Position numbers and translations under genes: made by a program. 64,000 nt of DNA from positions 31,251,319 through 31,315,318 of the forward strand of contig CM067592.1 in assembly GCA_034336665.1 (NCBI GenBank), in the 5' to 3' direction. Shown here piece after piece: positions 10,994 to 21,698 of the stretch. The stretch is from Luscinia megarhynchos (taxonomy: Eukaryota; Chordata; Aves; Passeriformes; Turdidae). Each line of letters starts with the position of its first letter. Within the stretch, counting starts at the first letter, position 1. Under the pieces are notes generated by a model. That model was not told the DNA's origin. It ran no database searches and worked only from the letters and a program-made list of their open reading frames with translations.

Positions 10994-12959
10994 AAGTAGT
11001 ATGACGTCAACAACATTTGCTTTGATTTGCAGCTGTCGTGTTGGTGACTAGTGTTAAAAGGCAAAAGATGCCCTATTTGATGACAGAAGAACTCCTGTTA
11101 GCACGGATACAAATTGACACTTTAAGATTTAAGAAGATCCAAAGCAATGTTTTAGCAGTTCTCCTTATCTCATTTATTTTGAAGTACTAGGGGCACTTCC
11201 CAAATATTTTGTCCTTCTCAACCAAGAACTGCACAAATTTTCAAATGCCAACATTTGTTCTCTTTGCCATCTGTTCTGGTTGAGATGTCCAAAAGACTTT
11301 TGGAAATGAGAGGTTAATGTGAGGTGAATTTATACTTTATGATATCTGCTCACAAAAATATTTTTAATGCACACTAAAGGGGAAGCATTTGTTCTCAACA
11401 TTCCTGAAATGGTAAAATATCAAGACAATTTATTGAAATTATTTATTCAGATTTCTTAAAAGGTTTTGGAATCCATAATCTTGGACCCAAAGTAGAGGAA
11501 ATATTTTGACACCTTTGCTTCTCTACAACCTGCTAGAGTGGAAAATTCATTGAAGTATCTGAAAGAAGCTTTGCCACTAATTTGTGGCAAGTAACAGCGT
11601 GTTTGTCCTTAGGCCAACATGGCTACTAGAGGTAATTAAATCACCAAGCACATGGTGTGTATGTGTAAAATTTAGAGTGCATGAGGTGCCACGGGCACTT
11701 TTCAGATAGCATGTAAACAGAGACATGAACATGGTAAGCCACTGAAATAATTTCAGCTACAAAATAATTTTAAAACAATTTTGCATGTATGTGGGTTGGA
11801 AATAACCATCATGCATATAATAATGATTGCTTTTCATTCTCACTTTCAACATTTTTGCATATATATTTGCCAATTTTGGTATAGCACATTAAAAAAATGC
11901 CTTGATACTATCAGTCACCAAAAATCACTTGTGTTTTTACTTTTTGGTGCTAGTGCTGCAAAACTCACTGAGAAGTAAAGTCATATTTTCTCTGGTTTTC
12001 TGTGCTCTGGCAGTCTTTCAGTAAGTGTAGGAAGCGCTTTCTGAACCTCACTTTCACTAACACAGAAACAACAACACATAATTTTTATGAGAAACAGGAA
12101 ATATTCACAAAGAACATTCATAAGGTATTGTATTTGCAGCCACAAGAGACATCCAACCTCTCTTCAGCCAAGACTTTCCTCAATGCACTGTGTAATAATA
12201 TAAACAAATAATGTCTGATATCCTTGTTCTACTAACATGGACTGCACCAAATGCAGGGCAAGACATCTAACCAGTCAAGTCAAATCAAATTATCACATGG
12301 TCCTTCCCTCACTTTAAATCTAAACTGACTAAAGCAATAACCCTAACTTGCAAACATGACTAACAAAAGCTGAGTCTTTCTGGGCTTGTCCGTAAAACTT
12401 TCAAGTCAGTAAGGAATTTGCCTAACCAGGAGCATTGTAAGGAATTGAGAAGTTGTCCAAGGCCATAAACACTGGAATGAAAGTGCCAATGAGTTATACT
12501 CATAAATTGGATTTCATTACATGCTTGATTTTCTGATTGAACCCAAATTGTGTCTCAATAAGGGGATTCAGCTGTACTATATGCAGGATATATGAATGGC
12601 AGCAGAATCAGGAGATTGATTTCCATCTTTACTATTCATTAGGGGACTATGCATTATTACTTGCAATATATACTACAAGATCTTAATGAGGCTTTTTTTC
12701 TTTTATTGCTTACTGAAAAAATTTATACCAATAAAACACAGGTGTGTCATAGGTGGCAATATGATGCAAAAGGGAGACAGCAGGGTGCAGAAGTGACACC
12801 AAAAAGGCAAAGGTCACTCAAATATAAAAGGGCATGAAGCAAGCTATCGGGTTGAACCTATCAGAGGCAGTGAAACGCAAGAGAAAGCGGGGAAATTATA
12901 TTACAGTGTACAAAGTAATAATAACTGTGCCTTCATGTCTTAATACCCTCTTGTCCCAG
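10994..12959. other. BNC2: Intronic stretch, nothing recognised
   Basis: AT-rich noncoding sequence between the first LTR and the first conserved-looking block. No repeat family, exon or RNA gene was recognised. Confidence 0.6.
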
Positions 12960-13380
12960 CAGTCCTGACTTTCTAGGCAGCCCACTTCTCCACATTAACA
13001 GTAGTCATTTGGAGAGCAGCAAACGTGCCATTAGAAGCACTTTTACAAGTGTATATTCATCCACCAATTAGCTTAATGTGGCTGCTTTCTGCATATTTTC
13101 TATCCAGGCTTGCACAAATCTTATTAATATTTCCCCCTAGCGCTTTGACAGATTACCTTGTCATTATGCATCCTGGAGCCTTTTAAACAATATGGGTAAA
13201 CTACTGTTTGCGAGGTTAATGACAATTATCCCCTAATTACTGCATAAGTCACTCAGTCCACTTTATCTCATAGGCAGGGTTCTGCTCTGTGTATCTGCCA
13301 TTGTGTCACTGTAAATGAATCTTGTATAGCTATGTTTATCTGTCGTTGCCTTGTAAATTACACTGACAGAAGAATGAACA
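12960..13380. promoter_or_regulatory. Candidate conserved noncoding element, homeodomain-motif rich
   Basis: The block lacks low-complexity sequence and is dense in TAAT-core motifs: CCAATTAGCTTAATG near 13064 and TTAATGACAATTATCCCCTA from 13216, followed by ATTACTGCATAA. There is no open frame of note. This texture is typical of vertebrate developmental enhancers in long introns. Conservation itself was not tested. Confidence 0.45.
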
Positions 13381-14171
13381 AATTACTGTGTATCATTACT
13401 TAAATACAGCTTCTGATAAAAAAATGTCCCACAAGCACAGCACTTGAATTTTATCCTGATCACAATTACTAAACACATATTGAATGTTTTGGGAGATACA
13501 CATTGATGTGGATAGGACACTGTGGTGGAAGAACGTTCTGAAGGGCTAAGTCTAAGGGCATTAAAACAGAAGAACTATAGAAAGCTACACTAGCAGTCAT
13601 TTGATGATTACCTCCTGAGAACTCTTCTGTTAATTTAACAGTTGATAGATGAGCCAACGATATTTTCTAAACAATCTCATATTCAGAGCTGTGCTGAATT
13701 CCACAATTTCTATTTCTATTGTTTCTGACCACAGCCACATGGGACACTTTTTTAGCTGAAAAATCCAAATAAATTTGGAAGAGAAGTAGCATTCATAAAA
13801 CCACAAGCAAAGTTAATTTAATGCATGCATTTCAGAACAATATCTGGAGATGAATGTAGAATTGGCAAATACCAGCTTCCTTGTATATTCCATTTGTCTG
13901 AGGCAACTTCAATGTCACAGTTAAAAGTACTCTACTGGTAGGACATTACTGTGACAGATAAGTCCTGCTTTGAGAATGAAAGTTGAAGTTGTTATTGTGC
14001 TCGATCCCTTCTTTCACCAAAGACATCTCGTCTTCAACCAGAAGTGCCTACAAAGTCAGTGCTCAGAGACAAAAGTAGCTTACGGTAAAGAACATTAAAA
14101 CAACGGTTGCTTTTAAAAAAATTATGCTCCCTATATTGGTCTTGGGAGGGTACCCTATTCATAGTCCTAGG

Positions 14172-14812
14172 TGTGGGAGTCCAGGGTGTTCCCCTGGCTT
14201 CCCTGGGTGCTTCTAGACCCCTCTGTCAGCGGAGTCAGAGACCCTGGCATGGTGCCCAGGGGCCCTGGGGGCTGGACTTGGGTCCCTGGAGAAATTTGCC
14301 AACATTGCAGGAAGAATTACAAGTCACAAAAACAAGCAGAGTATAAATTAAATGGTTAGAAGCTAGAAGAAGTGAATTTTTAGAAATGTTTATATTAGGG
14401 GGCTAACATGGAGGATTTGGGGCGTGGTACTTCTCCTCCTTCTTCTTCTTCTTTAAGCCATCCATGTTGAGAGCCACCCTGACATCTTTTGATTGGACAG
14501 GGACAAAGTTAGACAATGTAATAAAATTGTGTATTGGAAAATAATTGTAAATATTAGGTATGTAGTTTAGAGCATAAAAGATAAGCCCGGCCCAGAGTCG
14601 AAGTATTCTGCCCTGGACGACAAGCTGAACAGACTGCTGTCAGCTAGAGAAAAATTCCTTACATAAGAAACAATAAACAACCATGGAAAACCCTGAAAAA
14701 TGGCCTTCAGCATTTTCTTCGGCGCTGGGGCCTGGGAGAAAGCTGGACTTTAAACCACTGACATCTCCTGCTGTGGGGATCTCAGGATCAGAAGACCCCA
14801 CGGACAGTGGCA
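14172..14812 (+). mobile_element. Solo LTR with 5-bp target duplication
   Basis: The element is 641 bp with TGTGGGAGTCC at the start and GGACAGTGGCA at the end. It is flanked by the direct repeat CTAGG at 14167-14171 and 14813-14817. A TATA-like CATAAAAG lies at 14573-14580 and AATAAA at 14672-14677, the usual order of U3, R and U5. No gag, pol or env sequence adjoins it, so it is a solo LTR. It resembles songbird ERV LTRs that I recall, but I cannot name the subfamily. The intact target duplication suggests it is younger than the LTR at 10428. The longest internal open frames are shadows. Confidence 0.82.
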
Positions 14813-14817
14813 CTAGG

Positions 14818-16741
14818 AACCACAGTCCTTTGCAAGCAGTACAGCAAAGACAGTGCAGTTCCACTCTGTCTTGGGACAGTACGTCCTTGAGTCAGAGAAA
14901 GCCTTTTAGTACTGGGTTGTGTTGCTGGCAAACATGGTAACTGCACAGTGTTAGCAATGAGGTTACACATAATACATTTCATCATCTTTGGGGATACACT
15001 TTATGCACATATTCAATGCACTCACAAATATCATAATGCTACCGTTACATATTTAAAATTGATATGATTTTGCCTTATATTTTGTACATCTCCTCAATTG
15101 AGTAAACATTCTCATTCTATACATGACTAAAACAGCACCAGCTTCTGACCAACATGGTACAAAAAAAAATCTGAAGTAAGGAAGATAACATGCAAATTGG
15201 AGTAGAATTATGATTCCTGAATGGTAGCAGTATAAGAGAGTTTAAGCCGCTCTACAACAAAAAGAAAATGTTAGAACTCTCCAAAATATGGTGATTATTT
15301 ACTGCAATTCAGGAGGTTATACCGACACTGAAAACCCTTTTATCAATGTAAAGTGTAAATCTCTTTTGTTGGATTACGATAGTATCACATCTAGGAAGAA
15401 TGGGCAGACTGAAATGTCACAAAATTACTGACATTATGGAAAATCACAATCGTTTGAATGGAACACAGATGAGGGCGGCACCTTTGACCATGATCTCAGT
15501 ATAACTTGGAAGAAAAAGCTGTAGTGAAATGGTGAGAAAATGTAACAGCCATCACTGCCAGGGACAACTGAAAAGACTGATCGATTTTGAGTAAGCACTA
15601 CCTCAAGGGTTTTGGTCCCACTAGGATTGATCTTTGTATCTGTCCTGTGTTCAGTCAATGCAACTTTCAGCAGGGTATCCACTGCAGAAATAAATGGAAG
15701 AGCTGTAGTAACCCTCCACCCTCCCTCTAAGCATATTATTTTCTCTCCATGCTGAAGGAAAAAAAAAAAACAAAGCAACAATGTGATAGTTTAAAAAGTT
15801 TAAGGACACAGAATGCTGTTATTTTCACGTACAATCTTAACTAGGGGAAAAAAGTGCTTCTAAATTATTATTATTTATCTTTGAATTTTAAGCTACTTTG
15901 GCCTCTGACCTTTGATAATAGCAGAGAAACTGTGAAAAGCATTATTGAAATACAAAAAGATTATACCAGTTGGCTTCTCTTGACCAGTTAGGTGGGTTAC
16001 CTTGTCATAAAATGAAACTAATGGCACATATTGACAGTGGGGACTGAATGGAAGAATAAGCAAGAGGATGTTAAATGTTGAAGATGAACAAGCACCATTT
16101 GCTGCCCTAACCCTGTATTCATGTAGAACTTCTTTTTCCAAAACATAATGCAAATTCTGATTGAGTAAATTCTTTCAACTTGAGCCATGCTGTGCCCTGT
16201 GCCACCCCTCTCGTTCTTCCATTCAAAGGGCCTGATATCATATGATGGACATGAGCACAGAAGACAGGGACCTTGGTTCTTGCGCAAAAAAAAAAAATAT
16301 TGTTTTTCGTGAGTTTGCAGTTTCAGATTTACTATTTGAACTATGGCAAATGATCTAAATGCTTGGAAATTCAAATTGAGCAATAAAACCATACCTAGTT
16401 ATAGGGCTTAAAGAAGGATCTGAAACATCAGATATCTCACAACCTCACATGAAAAGAAAACCAGTATTTTTACACTTTTAATGCCTTGTCATAGAGTAAT
16501 CTCAGAGAAAAAGGGGAAACTGAACTTTAATTGCTAGAGTCACCAGCCACTTCTTGTGTATTCTGGACAAATCATGGTATTTCCATGGATTTCCATGGTC
16601 TTTCCAAGGATCTCCGATCCTTGTTTTTAAAATGGAAATAGACAACATTTCCCCTTAATTTATGATTGTAAAGAAAACTTAAAACAGACTTTGAAAGGCT
16701 GAAGTCCATGGAGCACTACTCTATGACTCTATATGCAATAT
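14818..16741. other. BNC2: Intronic stretch, nothing recognised
   Basis: Noncoding sequence between the LTR and the first CR1 fragment. Several frames of 100-120 codons occur on the minus strand (near 15434 and 16018), but they have no recognisable domain. Confidence 0.55.
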
Positions 16742-17935
16742 AGAATTTCATCCTTTCTAACCAACCTGATCTCCTTTGATGACCAGGTGACCCGCCTGGT
16801 GGATGCAGGAAGGGCTGTGGATGTTGTCTGCCTGTATTTCAGCAAGGCCTTTGACACTGTCCCCCACAGCACACTCCTGGAAAAGCTGCAGCCTGTGGCT
16901 GGGACAGGAGCACTCTGTGCTGGGTTAAGAACTGGCTGGATGGCCGGGCCAGAGAGTGGTGAGTGGTGCTGCACACAGCTGGTGGCTGCTCACTGGGGAT
17001 GTCCCACAGGGGTCTGTGTTGGGGCCAGCTCTGTTAAATATCTCTATTGATGACCTGGATGAGGGTATCCATGGGTAACACCAATCTGGGGGGAGTGTTG
17101 ATCTGCTGGAGAGCCGTGAGACTCTGTAGAGGGATGTGAACAGGCTGGATTACTGGGCTGGAGCCAGCAGCATGAGGTTCAACAAGGCCAAGTTTCAGGC
17201 CTTGTTTGGCCACAACAGCCCCAGGCAGCGCCACAGGCTGGGGCAGAGCGGCTGAAAGGTGGCCCAGCAGAAAAGGACCTGGGGGTGCTGGTGACAGCAG
17301 CTGGACATGAGCCAGCAGTGCCCAGGTGGCCAAGAAGGCCAAGGCCATCCTGGCCTGTTCCAGCAACAGTGCGGCCAGTGCGACTAGGAAAGGGATTGTC
17401 TCCCTGTCCTTGGCACTTGGGAGACTACACCTTGAATCCTGTGTTCGGTTTTGGGCCCCTCACAACAGAAAAGACACTGAAGGGCTGAGGTGTGTCCAGA
17501 GAAGGTCAACAGAGCTGGTGAAGGGTGTGGTCTTCCCCAGCACGAGAAGTGTCTGAGGGAGATGGGGTTGTTTAGCCGGGACGCTGTTCAGGAGTGACCT
17601 CATCACTCTCTACAGCTGCCTGGAAGGTTGTAGCCAGGTGGAGTTCTGTCTCTTCTCTCAGACAACCAGCAACAGGACAAAAGATCATAGCCTCAAGCTG
17701 CACCAGGGAAGGTTCAGGTGGACAATGGGAGAAATTTCTTCACTGGAAGAGGCATTGGCACTGGAATTGCCAGGAAACTGGTAGAGTCACCATTCCTGGA
17801 TGTGTTCAAGATATAACTGGATCCGGCATTTGGTTTCATGTTAAAAAGGTGATGGTGATCAGTCAAAGGCTGAAGTTGATGATCTCAGAGGTTTTTCCAA
17901 CCTAATTGGTTATGTAATTGTATTATTCAATTTAT
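16742..17935 (+). mobile_element. CR1 LINE fragment, 5'-truncated and decayed
   Basis: Translation gives the CR1 reverse-transcriptase signature NLISFDDQVTRLVDAG, then VDVVCLYFSKAFDTVPHS, followed by out-of-frame pieces matching the C-terminal half (near 17320-17560, AKKAKAILAC and CVQRRSTELVKG) and the 3' end (GGTTTTTCCAACCTAATTGG near 17890). The segment that should hold the catalytic F-A-D-D motif is deleted: around 17050-17090 the text goes from DDLDEG almost directly to T-N-L-G-G-S. The truncated 5' end is the normal outcome of target-primed reverse transcription. It lies antisense to BNC2 and cannot be active. Confidence 0.93.
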
Positions 17936-18845
17936 TTTATTATTCAAGGTAACTTCAATAAAACTGTATATTGTGAGCTTGACCTGCCTTCATGAGTGTT
18001 CAAATAACTCTGCCCCACAGCAAGGTTATAAGCAAACTGAGCTACAGAAGAATTGAAGAGAAATGACAGAAAATGTTACAGAATTTCAGTAACATTCCCA
18101 TTTATTTTTTCAGTGGAGGACAGGGGGACATAGCTGTAAGGATTCACTTCTACAAAAGGTAAGCTTCCATCAGCCAATGAACACCTTTTCTAGTTTATCC
18201 TCTCAGAGAGCAACCTTTATTGTACTTTGCTGCAATTGTCTCATTCATGCTTATTATGTTCAAGGCTTCCGAAGTGAAATAATTCTCAAATAAAAATACC
18301 AATACCTCTTCCCCAAATGGACACCAATGAACTGTCATTAGAGAACTTCTAGCACAGCAAATTCTGAAGGAAATAACAGTGCTCATAGTTACAAGTTTCT
18401 TTTGATAACTTTACAAGCTGCCTTCTAACCCCAGGGGGGACAGACTCTGTCTAAGACAGAAGAGACTCCTCTGAACAAAAATATTTGTTGCAAAGCAAAT
18501 AAAAATAATTATTTTCATAAAAAGAGAGATGTAGGACAGCTTGGCAAAATGCAAGCAAGAAGTTAATTTTAATGTCTTTGGCACACCTACGGCTGTTAGA
18601 AGCAGCATCCAAAGTCAGTCCAAGTGTAGCTGATAAAGCAGGCTTAGAGCTGCCTTTCAACTTTCACTTTTTAATAATAAAAAAACAAGATATAAAGATA
18701 TAAAAATCAAAACCAAAAGATGACAAGGTTATGGCATATATGAAATTAAGGCCACAGCCATGATGATGCAAATATTTTATACCCTGTTTATTTACTGCAC
18801 TCTACAGTGAGACTGAAATAAATTATTAAAATAAAATTAATTCTG

Positions 18846-18890
18846 ATATATATGCACACACATATGTATATATATATCTATATATAATTT
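18846..18890. repeat. TA-rich simple sequence
   Basis: Alternating TA and CA dinucleotides (ATATATATGCACACACATAT and onward), with no coding capacity. Confidence 0.75.
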
Positions 18891-19952
18891 TTATTTGCAA
18901 ACACAATCCTGAGTCTGCATTCTGAAACCCAGAGCATTAACAGATTCCACTTCAGATCCGAAATGTCCATTTTACAATAAAACAAGGAATAGTCTGGATG
19001 GCAACATGCAAACCACTGTAAATGCTTAGATGGAGCCAAATGCATTGTAAATTGCACTATAGAGTGAAGAGAAAGTATCATGGTGTACAGAAACAAACAA
19101 ATCTCTCAGCAATCACAGACTCCCTCAGCTGTTCCTAAGTGATGACAACGTTTGAATTGAAATTGTTTAAACAGTTTAGTGAAGGATGTAAGAGTCTCTA
19201 TTTCATTGTTCTCTGGCAGACCAACTGAGCTTGGCTCAAACATGATAGTAACACAGAAAATTTTGTATATTCAGTCCATATTCCTGCAATCTTTAAAAGA
19301 GGCAAATGGAAACTGAAGACTATAAGCCAATGTCCGTTTTGCCCACATAGGACAAAAAGGTCAGATTTCTATAGGGATTTGTAAAATTCACAGTAAACTT
19401 TTATAATTTATAAGCATTTTAAAGCTTATACCTGTATGTCTTGCATTCCTCTTAGCAAAAAAATATTGCTGCCAAGTCATTAGAAATACAACATAGTATT
19501 GTTATGTGATCAATTCCCAGAATTTTTTTCTCAACATTTTTCTTAAGTGAACTACAGTAATTAATTCAATTTGGGAGAGCTAAACAAACAAGGTTACCTA
19601 TAACATGGTTGTCTCAAACCACATGAGTTTTAAGGAGGGGACTGCACCTTCAAAAGTCCATTAATCAAATCAAATTACTATGCAGGATTCACCATAGGCA
19701 CATCACAGCAGTGTGAGCATGTTTAGACAATTACGTTGTGGTACATTCATAGCAGCAAGGACATAGCAAACAGCAGCAGCAGTAGGCCAGAACATGCAGA
19801 AATGTGTGGCTTACACTTGCCCTTTCACTGATCTGAGCAAGTGAAAAGCACTGAATTTACACAAAGAAGGCACTATTGTTTCTGCATGACTTATTAACAC
19901 AAGATGTAGTCAAATCAAGTTAAAGCCACACTTCATTTTTCCTTAAAAACAG

Positions 19953-19978
19953 TTTCTACAACTACACAGTTGTAGAAA
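19953..19978. repeat. Perfect 11-bp inverted repeat with 4-nt loop
   Basis: TTTCTACAACT, loop ACAC, AGTTGTAGAAA. All 11 positions pair. It is flanked by unrelated sequence and is too short for a microRNA hairpin. Confidence 0.9.
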
Positions 19979-20144
19979 ATAACATAAGCAGACATAAGCA
20001 GACATAGAAATAAGCTATGTTTTCATAGAAACAGGACAGGTGAGGTTTGGAAAGATGAGGTTTGGAAAGAAGAAGTAAACAGGTGTGTGTGAGAATTTGG
20101 AGAGAAGATAAAGCAATAGCAAGTTCCCTTTGCAATCAGTTTGT

Positions 20145-20232
20145 TTTGGGTTTTTTTTTGGGGGGGGGGTTGGCTTTTTTTTGTTTTGTTTTGTTTTGTG
20201 GGGTTTTTTTGGTTTTTTTGGTTTTTTTCTAT
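20145..20232 (+). repeat. T/G-only tract with a run of ten G
   Basis: The plus strand is nearly pure T and G: GGGTTTTTTTTT, then ten G at 20160-20169, then TTTTG pentamers and GGTTTTTTT units. The minus strand is A/C. The apparent Lys/Pro-rich protein on the minus strand is an artefact of this tract. Confidence 0.92.
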
Positions 20233-21552
20233 TTTTCAACCAGAGCAGTAAGCGCTGCAGCTGAAGAGCACCCACCTATGGTATAACTATCAATGTGTGA
20301 ACACAGACTGGGCTGATGCCAGAGCAGTAAAAGCAGCACTCAATTTTTATTTTTTAAGCACTTTGTATTGTACAGAGCCCTTTAGGAAGATTGATTTCCA
20401 TAAAGCCTCATTTCCATCTCAAGATACTGATGATGCCATAAACCACAAGAGTTTCTCCACTCAAAATCCTGTAGTGGAATTTCAGACTCACCACAAGAAA
20501 CCCACGTATTAGCCAGGGCTTAAGGAATACGGCACAGTGTTAGGTCAGCCACAGGATCAAAGAGCAATAAACTTAGACAACAGTGTCTAGCTTTAAAATA
20601 ATTGTGCATATATGCATATACACACATTTCATGCATTTTGCCTACATTTTCTAGAAAATACTACCTATTATTTGACATTTCTTTATTATCACATCATCTT
20701 TACTGGCTAGTCAAAGAATGTAAGGCAGACTTCCCTAGAAGAATTATAATTTTTTCTTAGACTTTACTATGTATGGATGCTTTGGTGTTTGTTTGTAGGG
20801 TATACAGTGGCTTTTGATAGTGTTCTTCCATATCTTCATTTATCTTGTAATTTGACTGCTATTATACTTGGAGTTAAAAAAAAGTCCTTCTCCTGTCTTG
20901 TCCCATACACAGCTTTGAAACAAGGCAAAACTAATTGACAAAAGAAGGGAGAAAGAAGGAGGGATGAGATATTATGCCATGTTTAAGATAAACTGAAGAG
21001 AAAATACAAGAGTGACAATCATGTATTTTGAAATTAATCAGTGTTGGTAAGATGCTATCATAAGAAGAACCAGTCCCAGTTGGAGTACAAGGGTAGAACT
21101 CATGGCACTTGAACAGACACCCCAGAACTCGCTCTCTAATGACTCCTTCCTCTGCACCCAATCAATACATAAAAGCTGTTGTCTTAGTTTTCAAAAAATA
21201 TACTTTTCAAAGCTGGTGATGAAGCCCCAGTGACGCACCGCTCAGCATAAGTATGTAGGTGTCCCCTGAACCTCAGGTGTAGCAGCTTGTCAGGAATGCA
21301 GATGCTAGTGACATCTGCCTCACTAGGGACTGAGCGCTCCACTGATTCAATAAGGCTACACAAGTGCAACAGGCCTTGATGTCAGTTACATGGTTTTACA
21401 TACCTACCATGTCAGTGGTTCTCAGCCTCCCTGGGAATTTATTCAGATATAAGTGTATTCAGCCCATAACAATGTCTTCTACCTGCCAGAGAGCTAGAAA
21501 TATTCCCACCTTTTATGAATCTACAGTGCATGACTGCTGGTATATTACATGT
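20233..21552. other. BNC2: Intronic stretch, nothing recognised
   Basis: Ordinary noncoding sequence between two simple repeats. No exon, RNA or repeat family was recognised. Confidence 0.55.
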
Positions 21553-21698
21553 TGGGAGGGGGAGGGAGAAAAAGAGACAGAGAAGAGAGAAAAGGAAAGA
21601 AAAAGAGAAGGGGAAAGGATAGAGAGAAAGGAGGGAGGAAGCAAAAGAAAACCAGAGAGAAATAGTGGGAAAAAGAGAGAAAGAGGAGAGTGAGAGGA
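21553..21698 (+). repeat. Polypurine (GA-rich) tract, about 145 bp
   Basis: Almost unbroken purines on the plus strand (GGGAGGGGGAGGGAG, AAAAGAGACAGAGAAGAGAG and similar), with only a few pyrimidine interruptions. Such tracts can form triplex (H-) DNA. The Arg/Lys/Glu-rich open frame across it is a by-product. Confidence 0.92.

Larger units (their letters stand above)
17936..20144. other. BNC2: Intronic stretch with AT-rich tract and a hairpin
   Basis: Noncoding. It holds a TA/TG-rich tract at 18846-18890 and a perfect inverted repeat at 19953-19978. Small direct repeats lie at about 19983-20006 (ATAAGCAGAC twice) and at 20041-20071 (GAGGTTTGGAAAGA twice). Confidence 0.6.

Noticed and set aside
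10421..11000. Target-site duplication around the first LTR
   Set aside because: The flanks ATAAC and AAGTA do not match at any sensible boundary shift.
15434..16392. Minus-strand frames of 115 and 124 codons
   Set aside because: They have no recognisable motif, cross A-run sequence and overlap other frames; length alone is expected by chance in 64 kb.
16733..17050. Reverse-transcriptase gene
   Set aside because: It is a truncated, frameshifted CR1 LINE fragment lacking the catalytic core, so it is annotated as a mobile-element remnant.
19953..19978. microRNA precursor
   Set aside because: The stem is only 11 bp, too short for a pre-miRNA, and flanking sequence does not extend the pairing.
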